Assembly: GCA_030141605.1 (NCBI GenBank)
Contig: JAQGDQ010000022.1
Span: 1,122,001 to 1,186,000, forward strand
Direction of reading: 5' to 3'
DNA from: Tubiluchus corallicola
Lineage: Eukaryota > Priapulida > Priapulimorpha > Priapulimorphida > Tubiluchidae
DNA length: 64,000 nt
Each line of letters begins with the position of its first letter. Within the stretch, counting starts at the first letter, position 1. Positions 1 through 12,009 of the stretch are shown piece after piece. The notes under the pieces were generated by a model. That model did no database searches. It was not told where the DNA came from and saw nothing but the letters and a program-made list of their open reading frames with translations. A program made the position numbers and the translations under genes.

Positions 1-240
1 ACGAACCTGCTCACTCAGTAATGAGCAGGTTCAGTAATTGTAATTCTTGTTTTGGCAACAATACAACAACAACACCTGGAAATTTATTTATGTCACGAGC
101 AAACATAAATAATTTTGCTTGCTTGTGGCATATACGTGTGTTTGCTTTTTGAGTTGGAGAAGTAGTACTAGGTGGGGGGTAATGGACACGACCGGGTTTT
201 CCGATTTGGGTAACGGTCCGAGAAAGTTTGGGAACCACTG
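1..240 (-). mobile_element. hAT-like DNA transposon end (truncated by the window edge)
   Basis: Read on the minus strand from 240, the sequence begins CAGTGGTTCCCAAACTTT, the typical terminal inverted repeat of hAT/Charlie-type elements. The first flanking bases (241-248, agctagaa) would be one copy of the expected 8-bp target duplication. The other terminus is not in the window. The ORF over 11-238 has no recognisable transposase similarity, so this is probably a non-autonomous copy. Confidence 0.6.
3..32. repeat. Perfect hairpin, 11-bp arms
   Basis: Arms at 3-13 (gaacctgctca) and 22-32 (tgagcaggttc) are exact reverse complements around an 8-base loop. The hairpin lies just inside the hAT-like terminus that ends at 240, so it may be a subterminal structure of that transposon. 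No coding role is visible. Confidence 0.6.
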
Positions 241-248
241 AGCTAGAA

Positions 249-2854
249 GAATAATTAATGGTGAAAAGTTAAGGAGACAGGAAAAAGAGGAGCAAGTCTG
301 GTAAGAAAACATACAAGCCAATCATTAGAATCAAAGATTATATAATTTGGTGCTTGATGAATAACAAAGGATGGCAATAGAAAGTTGCTAAAGTGATAAA
401 ATGGAAAACAACAAAATTAATTAAACTGCATTACTATCCACTTCTTACCATAGTGTATAGAAAAGTGACTGGGAGGGATTTTATGGGGAAGATTTTGCAG
501 TACACTTTTAAAATAATTGAGAAAGTTGTAAGAGAGTTCTAAGCCTCTAACAGTAGTCTTTAACAGGCACAAATGCAAAATTTTTAATAATATAAGCCAG
601 AACACTGATGATGCTGTAGGTTCCTGATTCTCACATTTGCCCGAAAGGCTAAGATTAAACATTGATTAGTGGTTGACAACTTGTCAGTAAGTAACGGTAT
701 CCAGCAAAATAGAATGTGAAGAAGAACAAATTCCATAGGCTTACTTATGACATGAACTAAGACTTAAAGAGATTGCAGTATTGCTTTGAGTACTCGGTAT
801 AAAATTGCAGCTGGAGTACAAAAACTAAAATTAAAACAAAGTCAAAAGAGTAGAAACAAGTTTAGCAGTTCTTAATTTGATATTTAGTAACACCAACTGT
901 TTTTTGTGTGACTTTCCGACAAAACCAGTATGCTTCTAATAAAAAAAACGAAAAAAATCTAAAACTTTTTACTATAATAAATATTCCCGCGGGATCTAAT
1001 GCAGTCAATAAGCGAAACCTTTTGCAGCAACCTCTTTTGAACACAGACCCAATCCAAAGTATACAAAGCAAAGTAGGAAATCATACTGCGCAGTAGTTCG
1101 CGCAGTTAGTGTCGCCCTAGCGGCAGTTCAGTACGGACTATTGTTGTCAGGTACGCTATAGCGCAAGCTGTGGGTACTGTAGCAGATGAATTGAAGAGAG
1201 ATGAATCAAAACCAGGCTGGTTAACAGGCGCTCATAAATTGCTCAGCAGTGAGTTGCAAAAACACAAATAAAATATCTTTTTAAATTTCGCAAGGATGCA
1301 GCTAGGTAATTATAATAAAATGTTAATTATAACACAGTTTTGTAACTTTTGTTACAAGTTAAATATTTTGTACACTAAGCAAAGACTGCAAGGCCTACAT
1401 CTCTCTTTGGCGATTTATGGCAGCTGTTATATTTTTGAATATTATTTAAAGCAAGCATAAGGCATTAAGAATAATTAGTAGTTAAAATAAAAATTATTAT
1501 AATCATATCTCATAAAAATTAATAGGCTTATTTACAAAAGTTAAGAAAGTTGATCAAAAAGAAAGTTTGCAAATACCTGGCTCATGTAGTATTTGATTTC
1601 GGGAGAAATATTTTTTCTAAAAAACATTCCTATTTAATATGTTCTTATCAGGAAATGTAACTTGAAGAAATATTAGGCCTGACTTTCATGTGTAAATTTG
1701 AATCTGCATGCGTGTCGTTACACCTTATATATCATGTGCAGACATTACTTATATTTAGCCTATTTTTTAAGATTCAGTTAGGCTTACATCAAAATAAATG
1801 TTCATTAAATACAGTTTACTTACGTGTAAAAAATGTACTTGTATAAACGTACTAATAAAACACCTGTGGCTAAATCCACTGACAAGTCTTGATAAATATT
1901 ATTTATTGATGGGCTTAAATCAATTGATTTTATACAGGCCTAGGTGTCAAGGGCAATCATTTTATATAGTTAAATATACAGGCGAAGCTTCATAGAATCT
2001 AATTTTCGGTATTTGACTCAAACTTAGCTGGTCTTATTTGTTTTTCTTTTGTTTTGTTTATTAATCAGACTCTTTAGTTATTAGTTTAATGCATGTATTT
2101 TGCAGCTTGATTCAGTTCCCTATTTGAAAGTTTATTTAAATGTTTGTTTGGCTAACTTGCTTTTCATTTTATTTAATTTGTTTTTTATTATTTTTATTTA
2201 GTATTATTGTTATTATTTTGCATGTTTTTCTCATATTGAGTTATGCATGGACGATATGACAGCTTGAACTTTGATCATTTTTTATTCCATTGTACCACGT
2301 TATTTGGCTTTTGCTTACCATTGCTTTTTGTTTATCATTTTCCTGTATGTTTAGATATCTTTGATTGCATTTTCATCCTTCAGTTATTTAAAGTTGATTA
2401 GAGAATTTTAAACAGATCATGTTGCTAAGTAAAATAGTAATAATGTAATTTCACTACTATTCGTGAGTGAAATAGTTACAGTGTCATCCCAATAATCACA
2501 TACGTCCATTGAAGGATGGCTTGACTAGTTGACCCTCTTGGTCTTTCACCATCGTATTTCCATTGTGAAAATTAAATACATTTACTTGCCTCAGTTATAT
2601 CATGAATATGGAAATAAATGAATTGTTTTGAATTGAATATATGAAGCACTGTATCATGCAATTACTTGTTGTGTGCATGCGTGTGTGTGCGAGTTATTTA
2701 TATACAAACCTAGAATATAATATATGTGTAATAATATAGATTAATTGCAGGGCACGTAAATGGGTGCAATTTTTAATGTGCCAAATTCGCTACCTCGCAT
2801 TGGAGTAAAATGACCAAAAAACAAATGGCAGAACCTTCAACAAAAGGAAAAGAA
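249..2854. other. Gene-free AT-rich stretch
   Basis: I see no convincing exon here. Short ORFs on both strands (for example 417-662, 862-1071, 1798-1995) have no recognisable domains and unremarkable composition. A small GC-richer patch at about 1085-1150 (gcgcag, cgcgcag) stands out but matches nothing I can name. Confidence 0.5.
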
Positions 2855-2991
2855 TCTCTCTCTCTCTCTCTCTGTCTCTCTCCCTCCTCCTCTCTCTGTC
2901 TCTCTCTTTCTCTCTCTTTCGCTCCCTTTCACTGTTTCTCTTCCTCTCCCTCTCTCTTTCTCTCTCTCTCTCCCTTCCTCTCTTTCTCTCT
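2855..2991 (+). repeat. Impure (CT)n microsatellite / polypyrimidine tract
   Basis: About 137 bp of CT dinucleotides interrupted by CC, GT and TTC units. The Arg/Glu-rich and Ser/Leu-rich ORFs over it on the two strands are artefacts of the repeat. Confidence 0.95.
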
Positions 2992-3982
2992 AAGAGAAGG
3001 AGGGAGAGAAAAATCAATGAATTAATAAAAAATGCATTACTTTTTTACATAGTAGGCAGCCCATCACACAGTCAGCTAGCCTCTTTCCTCAGGAAAAACA
3101 ATAAAATTTTACTTACAAGAAAACTGAAGAGGCATTTGCAAGTACATAATACAAACTTATTGCTACAATTTTTTTCCTTTTCATGAAATGTTTTCAGTTT
3201 TTTTAAACTAATAATTGCTTTTAATTGAGATATACTTCTTTTATTAAAAACGCAAAAGTGATTTTGGCTTATCAAAATTGAGCGTATGCCAACATCATTG
3301 GTGAACTTAAGAATATTATTATTGCAGTCAAAGCGGCGTTCCAAATTTTTTACTGATTCGCTGTTTGATGCCGCCAGCATAGCCGCCAATCGCAAAAACG
3401 AAATACGTAACAATATATTTCGTCACTTCCTCTTTCTACACTTTGCCCAATCCAAAGTGTAAAAGTCCTATCTTTGTCCACCGCGTCCGGAGCTTATCAC
3501 GTGCGTATTGAGTCACACGACTGAGTTGAGTTACGTGCAGCACATGAAGTGGTAAGAATGTTTCTTTATTATAAAAATTAATTTAAGCTGAGTTTTTTTG
3601 TTTCGGTCTCTTCACTTATTTTCATCAGCCATTTTCAACATTAATGCGAACATAAAGTTAATTGTAAGAACGTCTAACTTTACGGTCGTGAAATTTTTAA
3701 TTATGATAACCATCGAAGAGCCAGTTATCTCGGAACTTCGACCTGGTTTATCGAGATTGAATATTGTATCTAAACAATATTGGAGTTGTCAGCATAGAGA
3801 TTGGAAACGACCGAACACTTTTTAAGGTGCAATAATTGCGCAATTAATAGAGCGATAGACTTGTAGTATGTGTGGAAAATTCGCATCGTGTCAGGTTTAC
3901 CGAATGTTAGTTTGATAGACCTACTTACAAGGAGTGTTTGATTTAAGTGACATGGCATGCAAAGCTCTCATTAGAGGTCGAA

Positions 3983-4704
3983 GGCGCTATTACACTTTCG
4001 CACCGCCTAGCTTTTCCTGGCCTATTGGTTGTTTTCATGCCTGCAGGCCAGAAAGCAGACCAACAGGCGTAATATACACCATATTCCCATAATATTATTG
4101 CGGCGTACGCTTTATAAGTCCAGATTAAAATCAGATTAAAATCATGCATTACTTACCTACAGCCGCCATTAAAAGCTGCACGTGAATAATCGTGTTTACA
4201 TCACTGCTGCGCAGTCGCTCTCGCGCATTGACGTGTTGGCCTTTAACCTGTATTTTTAGTTTCTTCGCATAATTTATGATTATTAGGGTTGCATCTACGA
4301 GAGTTTGTATCGTATCGCGGGTGGGCCTGGAACGGAACAGTTATTTATCATTAATTTTATTTATTACTGTAGTATTATTACTATTAGATTATAAAAGGTT
4401 TTTTCTTTATTTCGTAAATGCGGTGAAGATGAAAGTGTGTCACGTGCTTTTAAGCTAGGCCCTGATAATGCATAAACTAGTACGAAATTCGTCACGTGAC
4501 CACACACACAAACAAGATGGCGATACTGTGTCGAACTGTGAATACAGCGTAATTATTGGTAATTATGCCTAAATAGGATTAAATTACAATTAGATTAGCG
4601 GAAACATTCACTGATGACGTAAGAATAATAGAATGATGACTTACGAGCCTAAAAACGCGTAATAACCTATAAAAAGCTAAGCGGTGCGAAAGTGTAATAG
4701 CGCC
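3983..4704. mobile_element. Complete TIR element with 9-bp target duplication (MULE-like, non-autonomous)
   Basis: The first 24 bases, starting GGCGCTATTACACTTTCG at 3983, are the exact reverse complement of 4681-4704; the similarity extends to about 31 bases with one mismatch. Flanks are gaggtcgaa (3974-3982) and gaggtggaa (4705-4713), a 9-bp duplication differing at one base. The element is 722 bp and has no transposase ORF. TIRs plus a 9-bp duplication fit Mutator-like elements best, but family assignment is uncertain. The interior is GC-richer than its surroundings and holds promoter-like motifs (cacgtg near 4494; gatggcg near 4517). Confidence 0.8.
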
Positions 4705-4713
4705 GAGGTGGAA

Positions 4714-5517
4714 CAAGTGGATTAATTTTGTTGAGCTTGTGGTTCTATAAATTATGGGTAATGAAAGTGCATTTTAAAGCAAATTAAACGGTGTCATTTG
4801 CTTTTTGTCAAAGGTCACAGTGTGCTTAAAATACGCTATAGTCACAGAATCTTTTAGTGTTATTTTTGTGCTTCTCAGTTAAGTGTGTGCAATCCAGAAG
4901 TTGTTTGCCATATTAATAGGCCTGGTATGTAGATCCAAGTTACCCACACTGGTTTATATGTGGCAAAAACAATAGTTGAGTGATCACTGTGTGCTTGGCA
5001 ACCAGAGTTAAGTGTCATCTGATCTGCTTAGTAAGTGGTTGGATGGTGGAAAATGTTTAAGTGGCTTCATACTACTGTGGCTATTTACCTTGCAAAGAAA
5101 TAGTTAAGTTAGTGCATTCAAATGTGGCTAAAATACTTTAATACGTTCACCTACTTCATTCTCACTTGTGAGAAGATTATGCTGACATTGAGCTACTTTC
5201 AAGTGCTACCACGCCATTAACATAATAAGTATGTCCTTTTGCTTGTTGCTATGGTAATAATGTTTCGAACTGAGTGGTAACTAGTTATGACAACTTGACA
5301 ATTTAACAACTCTCTGAATTGAGTAAGTGAACTGAACACAATCACTTAGCTTTTACATATCATTACAGTAAGCCTATAATGTGTAACATTGTATTATTAC
5401 GATGTATGTTAAAACCTCAATTGTTTCTTTTAGATAACTCAGCAAACCTAACCTGGCTGGTCTGGCCATTTAATGGTAAGATTGTAACAATACTGCCATT
5501 CTAAAGCATGTGGAGAA
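4714..5517 (+). promoter_or_regulatory. Presumed MTHFSD promoter and 5' leader region
   Basis: This stretch precedes the MTHFSD start codon and holds no gene. The last 50 bases before the start include two very short upstream ORFs: ATG at 5473 (4 codons then TAA) and ATG at 5508 (5 codons, ending in the TAA that overlaps the MTHFSD start region in another frame). If the transcript starts upstream of 5473, both could lower initiation at 5518. No TATA box or initiator could be assigned, and the transcription start is unknown. Confidence 0.3.
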
Positions 5518-8500
5518 ATGAGTAAATCTGATGCACAGAGTCTCATCAATGAAATTGTGACGAAAGCTTCGATCCGTCAGCATATTTGGGATTATTTGGA
5601 AAGTAAAAATTTGTCGGACTTTCCACGACCCGTTCACCACAGAATACCAAATTTCAAGGTAAACATTAAAATCTAACTTTGTATTTTATAAAAAGATTTT
5701 CTGGCACGAACCAATACAAATTCAAAAAAGTTCCAAAAAAAAAGGTATTGTCACTATGCTTTGAATGAAGAATAAAACCTATAATAAACTCCTGGTAAGC
5801 CATTGTGTTCTGTGTTTGCACATTCATTCCTAAATTTTACATAGTACACTAGGTGCCGCTTAATAGACTCAATCAATTACTTGACTCAAAAACGCCTGGT
5901 ACAGGCCGCTTCTATTCAAATGTATATAAAATCCGTTGGTAATTGACTCAAATATTAACTCAATATTTTTGCTTCACATGCTTCAATAAGACACTTTCAT
6001 GTGACTAATAAGCTTTTATGACTTTTATATCATCTTAGTTCACTTTTGTTCTATAATATACATGGAAACAATCATGATGAGTTCCGTTTTGTGTGTAAGC
6101 AGGAACGTTTGCCATATGCTAATATGTTAGCCTAATGGTTTGCTTTGACCCGCTCGTCCACTGCAATTAACCTCGTTACCCAAGAATTCCCGGAAGCTAA
6201 ACATTTAATCACTTGCCTAGTGGTTTGCTTTAGAAGCTCTGGCAGTCTTTCCTAGTTGGCCGTTGCTGTTATGCCAGGGATGCAGGTACAGTACAGTTAG
6301 TACATCACAATAGTAAGCGGGAGCTTACAGACGAAGCCACATGCGGGGAAATACGGTCACCACCAACAACAACAGTTTTAAATGTTTTTATCATTATGAG
6401 AACATTCTGACCCAACTTGTCACAAAAAATGAATCAGCCGACCTTAGACGTATTTCCATTATTTTTGCGAATAAACAGATTTGCGTGATTTAGAAAAGTG
6501 TACTTTTTAATTTATGCTAAATCACTTATATAAATTAATATTTTAAAATACTTTTTCTAATTTTTAACTGCTCAAAGGAATTTAGGCATTACTTTGTTTC
6601 TAAAATTCATTAAAAACCTTTGCAGTGCATAGTAAGCTGGGGACACATACTTCTATACCAGTAATACTACACCCATCTGTTAATAGGTTCAATCGGTTAA
6701 TTGGGTCAAAACACTTCAGTCCCAAAGTGAGTCTATTAAGTGGCGCCTACTGTATCATGTCCTCCGTAGCCTCTAGACATTTACCTTGGTCTCATGTTCA
6801 CATTTGACAAGTGCATAACACATTTGCACAGCTCACTTAGGTAAGTAGGCCTAATAGTAATGAAAAATTTAAAATGTTGATAAACTATTTTTCCTTTTAA
6901 CATGTGATTGTGAATTTATGATAAGCTAAATGATAATCTTTCTTTTTCTTTTCTCACAGTTGGTTTTTTCTTGATAAGTAAGAATTTTTACCATGCTTAT
7001 TTATCTGTAAATTCGTTCTCTATCATTTAACTAACAAACTGATATTGTTTTTGCTCAACTTATAAATAATGGTATGCTTACATGAGTGAGCGATTTTGTG
7101 AAGTTTATTTTGTTTGTGTCATGTTTACAGGGTGCCAAAAAAGCGTGTGACAAAGCATGGGAGAACATAGAGTCCCTTCGTCACAGCAGAGTAATCAAAG
7201 TTAATCCTGATAAGCCTCAGCAACAATGTCGGTATCTTGCTCTTGAGGTATGTGACTAATTGACATACCCACAAAAAATTCTTTATAGGTTTCTCATAAT
7301 CGAAGTTTGAGCATAATTAATGAGTGATTAGTAGAGAGAAATTGTTCGAGTGGTCGACAGGATTGATGCTGCTGGAAAGGCAAACCATTTTAGAAAAAGT
7401 GATAAAGAGCTCAACTTACTTATGACGGCTACTACAGCTATTAAATCGCCACAAAATAGGCTGACATGTACTATAAATTGATAATGTCACCAACAACACA
7501 ATATACAGATCAGCAGCTTGTGCTAAGCCCCACCTCCCTCGCTCTGTTTCACAAACGCTGGCTCGCTGTCAGTGTCATATTTTGATTTTATTCGCACATA
7601 TTACATATTATAACAGTGCAATTCATCAATATCTATTAGTAATAATTTACAAGAATATTTCCTCAGGTGCAAATTGTGCAACTGTGTAATGCATTTGCAT
7701 TTCAATGGATAACATTGGCATTATGTAATATCAGCAATTAGTGAAAGTGCTGTAACTGTGACGGAGGCTTACATTTACATTGTTATATCTATAACTGTTA
7801 TATCTCTCATGGTTATTTACATAATTACTGTGACGCTTGATGCACTACAACAATACCTCATCATACCTGCAAAAATAAGTACCATTTTTCTTCACTTTCA
7901 AATTATTTGCTGCCGATTTCCAGAACTCACACTTATGTGATTTGTTTTAATTTACAAATTTAAAACTTGCTACAACTCCTTAATGTTATGATAACGTCAA
8001 AGTTACTGTATCACTCTAAGAACTACCTAACATTGTTATATTAATTACCTGTACATTAGCTATGTAATGAAATGCAAAAGGTCATTCAAAATAAAAAACT
8101 ATTTGTTGAGAATGGTTTCTGTTTTTCAATCACCAAAGATTCATACTGTTGATTTGAAAATCACTTGTATCATTCATTATATGCAAACAAGTGCAAATAT
8201 ACGGACTCTGCAAATTGACCATTTCCTGAAATGTGTTATCTTAATTATGTTCATGTGTTTGCAAGATGGCATACATTGGTATTTTATTTTTCATTTTAGT
8301 CACATAAGACATTGCTTGTACCGACACCAAGATTGGGAAAAGGATTGTTCAACAGAATCCAGCCTCCACCTGGTGCAACAAAGCACCAGTTTCAGACGTG
8401 TTCATCTTCACAGGTTGGAATGTAAAGATATTTTTAATCGTTTATTTCTTCTTTGAGCTGAAAGTTAATGCTAAAGATTCATGACTAATTACTCATTACT

Positions 8501-10953
8501 CTTCAGCAATGTTTATGTAGTTTCAGCTCCTATACTTATTTTTTCACTGCAAATAATATAAAAATAGACTGACTAAATTGTTAAATGTCAGTAAGTTTAT
8601 TTGCAGCAAGAATTTCTCATAGAGCAAAATGAGGAAATACCAGAAACAATTGCAAATTGTCGCGATACCTAAAAGATTATCATTAAAGACCAAGCAAATA
8701 GCTGCAAATTTAGCAGTTCATTCATTATGACAAATTGTTAAACCAAGATCTTCAGTACTGTTATTAGTTTTATCTTTTTTGACAATGGAAGGATCAATTA
8801 CATTTAGTCATCACTTTTGTAGAAATAGTTCTACCGATTCTAGTGTAAGCACTTTTCTTTGTAGAGAATACAGTAACCATTGCAAATTACACAGCATGGA
8901 GCACCCGCATAGCTTGCTTGTATGTTAGAATTACTCTGGCTGACTGGTTTCCTACTTTGACTAGCAATTTTCTCAAGGCGTTTGTTAGTGATACCTCTAC
9001 GGAAATGCTAGTGAAAACATCAAAATTGCTAAAGCGAAAAAACTTGCAAAACTTGATGGCAGAAATCCCTGCAATCGTGGGAGATAAAGCACCTAGGAAC
9101 ATATTAATTGCAGTGAGAAGCAATGTCACTCTTTAAATCACCTATGAAAATGACATAAATACTACCAGGGATTCCTGCTTTGAAAAAGCTTTTGCAAGTT
9201 AGAATGCTTTTCGCTGCAAGAAACCGGCTAGAAAAAAATAGTTGAATGACGTAGAGAGTAATAGTCTGTTTTTCTGAGGTTTAAAAATATAGAGATTATT
9301 GTAACAAGGAAACCTCTATTCAAAATGGGTCTTTACATTGCCTGATTCACTTCTATTCATTTTAAATGCAAATATGTTATCTTAAAATCTAATTTTATTT
9401 CAATAGGGAGTAAAACAGTACAGTTCACCGATAGGGCTTGATGCTAAGGTTAAAGTAGATTCCATTGTGATTGGTTCTGTTGCTGTGTCAACTAAAGGTA
9501 AGCTGATATCTAATGTATTTTCCCTGGACTCGGGGGGGGGGTAATTGTGAGCTCGAAAACGGGGATTAATTTTGTTTCACATAGTATATACTTGCAAAGT
9601 GATAATTAAAGCATTCAAACAAACTGTTTTTGGCTTATTAACAGTAACCCGGCTCTCTACATTTTTGTATCTGATAACCATGAAACAAAAAGTAAGCAGT
9701 ATGTATTTCCGACATTGCACTCGCATTTGAATAACTTTAATTTAATTTAGTTTCATGTCAGAAGTCATAATTTCGTAGAGACTTAAAAGTTGGCTATTGA
9801 CCTGACTGAAAAAAATCATTTCTTACTTTATTTGTGATTCATCTACTTTCTATGCACCTAATGTATGCTTCCTGCATTCGTTATCATGCCACATTTTGTT
9901 CATATAATGAATTAAATTTAGTACAACGTCCATTTATGCATTTAATTATAGTTAAGTAGTTAAAGTGGTTGCTAGCTTGGTTAATATTGAGCCCAGCTAA
10001 TGAACTTGTGACAACAAAACAAGCTATCTCAGATTGTATGGTGAAGTAACAGTAAAGATGACATATTTCATGACTAAGGCAAGAAATAATACTGGTCAGG
10101 TTAGATTGTAAATAAACCGAACAACAAAATTTTTAGGTCGGTTTAGTTAAATGTTACAAAAAGTAATATTGTGAGGTGGTTACTCACTAGTACAAAAAGT
10201 ACTGTTTATTATATTATAGTACATAATGTTGCAATAACTGTGGCAAAACTAATACATTGAAAGCTTTCCTGACATTTTAAGGACAGGAAAATCTGCATTT
10301 TAAGGTGAACAGGCAAACATGTTCTGAATGTATAATTTATAGCCAAATAGAATTCTTAGTTCGGTGAAGTAGATCAATGTAGGTGCTACAAAAATATGTG
10401 CTGTAAATGTAAATGCAAATTCAAGTAAATACTATTAAAAAATGTGTAGATGCAGACCGAAAAAAATAGATGTTCTATTCCCTGTTTGACCTTGGTACAG
10501 GCTACAGACTAGGTAAAGGAGAAGGCTATGCAGATATTGAATGGGCAATGATGTCAAGTATGGGAGCTGTTGATGACAACACTGTTGTTATCACTACTGT
10601 TCATGACTGCCAGGTTAGTGTGCTTTAACTTGGTTAAACAAAATGTATCATTTGGAATGCAATTGTATCAATATTTGTTTACTAAAACTAATTTGAATTC
10701 CACCATTTTGCCTACATTTCAGGTACAAAATATTCCTGATGAATTGATGGCAGACCATGATTTGTGCGTGGATTACATCGTCACTCCCACACAAGTTATA
10801 AAATGCGATATATGCAAACGTCGGCCAACTGGAATATACTGGAATGAGGTGTCTTCAGACATGCTCAAGAAAATCCCGGTTTTAAAACTGTTACGGAACA
10901 AGGAAATGAAAATGGGAAAAGATGTTACCTTGTCAGACAAAGAGGACAGATAG
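5518..10953 (+). CDS. MTHFSD: MTHFSD: methenyltetrahydrofolate synthetase domain-containing protein (RRM-less form)
   Basis: Six exons join in one frame: 5518-5658, 7131-7247, 8300-8413, 9407-9497, 10501-10613 and 10723-10953, giving 268 aa. All introns are GT..AG; intron phases are 0,0,0,1,0. Family landmarks I recognise from vertebrate MTHFSD are in order: [14 protein letters not shown] at the end of exon 1, VNPDKP in exon 2, [17 protein letters not shown] in exon 3, IGLD and VGSVAVS-type strands in exon 4, [12 protein letters not shown] (the 5-formyl-THF cyclo-ligase signature) in exon 5, and DYIVTP then KDVTL in exon 6. The family resembles 5-formyltetrahydrofolate cyclo-ligase, but the exact reaction of MTHFSD is not established. 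The vertebrate protein is about 380 aa with a C-terminal RNA-recognition motif; this one stops at the end of the enzyme-like domain. ATG 5518 was chosen because it opens the conserved N-terminus. Confidence 0.93.
5847..6752. mobile_element. pogo/Tigger-like MITE in MTHFSD intron 1
   Basis: The left end (5847, CACTAGGTGCCGCTTAATAG) and the reverse complement of the right end (CAGTAGGCGCCACTTAATAG, ending 6752) match over 24 bases with three differences. TA dinucleotides flank both ends (5845-5846 and 6753-6754), as expected for Tc1/mariner/pogo insertion. Subterminal segments rich in gactcaa/gggtcaa add further inverted similarity. The 906 bp carry no transposase ORF. Confidence 0.75.
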
Positions 10954-11228
10954 AAGATGATGAAATCACACACGCTGTTTTGAAACAGAATTGATTAAAG
11001 TGTGTGTTTTAAGTAGACATGTTGCTATAATCACCAACAAGTGTTGTATAAATATATGTAGTAAGATTGTAAATAGTAAAAAATGGATCACCTCAGGGCA
11101 TGCCTGCAGCAGAACCTGCCCTGAGCTAGTAAAAAAATCCCAACATTCTCAAGGCATGCCTTGAAAAGAACATCTGCCTTGGGCTGATAACCTAAATCAG
11201 AAATCGATCTCAAGATATGCTGCAAATG

Positions 11229-11234
11229 AATAAA
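11229..11234 (+). terminator. Candidate poly(A) signal for MTHFSD
   Basis: AATAAA lies 276 bases after the MTHFSD stop codon. It is the first canonical signal found downstream; the cleavage site itself cannot be placed. Confidence 0.35.
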
Positions 11235-11511
11235 AGGGCCTTTACCCGGTAATAGGTATGGCAAATACCCAAAAATACGTTCTCCAGGCATGCTAATAAC
11301 ATGGCGCCAGCAGAAATTGTTCTCAAGGCATGCAGTGAGAAATACTGAATTACTGTTGTTAGAAGTGTGATGGTGGTGTGAGTGGTGTAAAACTGGGCCG
11401 TTTGGTTTTGTGTTTAATGTTTATAAGGTACGATTTATACTAGTCATTGGATAGCTTCGCTACCTACTGAGGAAATTTTTGTCACTTGTAATTTATTATT
11501 ACTTTGCGTTT

Positions 11512-11633
<122 letters not shown>

Positions 11634-11783
11634 AACTGCTGCTGTACTTTATGATAATTGCTGAACTATTTTTAATAGTCAGTTTATTTTTTGTGCCACA
11701 TCGCCATTTTTCATATGCTTAGCTTACATCTACAACACATTTTAGTAATAATTAGGTTTATTGTGTTATTTTCTAATAATATT

Positions 11784-12003
11784 TTAGTTTGTCTTTCTAT
11801 ATGTTCTATGATACATATTACGCATCATTTGGTATGTCCTCGAATGCTTGTCTTTAACATCCGATGGGCTCTTTGGTTTTACATTTGGGTAAAATATTTT
11901 CAGTTCCTTCCCAACAATAATTGGGGCAGAGTGAGCTACCACAGCGACCAAGCTGTGCATCTCATTAATTACCAGACTCACAGTGTAATCAATATTGAAA
12001 AGT
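11784..12003 (-). pseudogene. Degenerate copy of the cytokine-like last exon
   Basis: On the minus strand this reads VINEMHSLV, then VGKEL, then YPNVKPKSPS and TYQMMRNM, matching the last exon of the gene at 15212-15550 (TDEMHNLI, VTGREL, DPNVKPKSPD, AYQMMCNI) in the same order. The frame meets a TAG upstream of the first matched residue, the helix-B part cannot be found, and the C-terminal helix is shortened. With the exon-1-like remnant at 13606-13760 it looks like a decayed paralogue. Confidence 0.6.
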
Positions 12004-12009
12004 GCATCC

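Noticed and set aside
2790-3025. Arg/Glu-rich and Ser/Leu-rich ORFs on both strands
   Set aside because: Translation of the CT microsatellite.
3072-3413. 113-codon ORF on the minus strand beginning near a GC-richer patch
   Set aside because: No domain, no partner exons, and the sequence reads like chance open frame in AT-rich DNA.
8067-8456. 129-codon plus-strand ORF
   Set aside because: It runs through MTHFSD exon 3 (8300-8413) in the wrong frame and its flanking intron.
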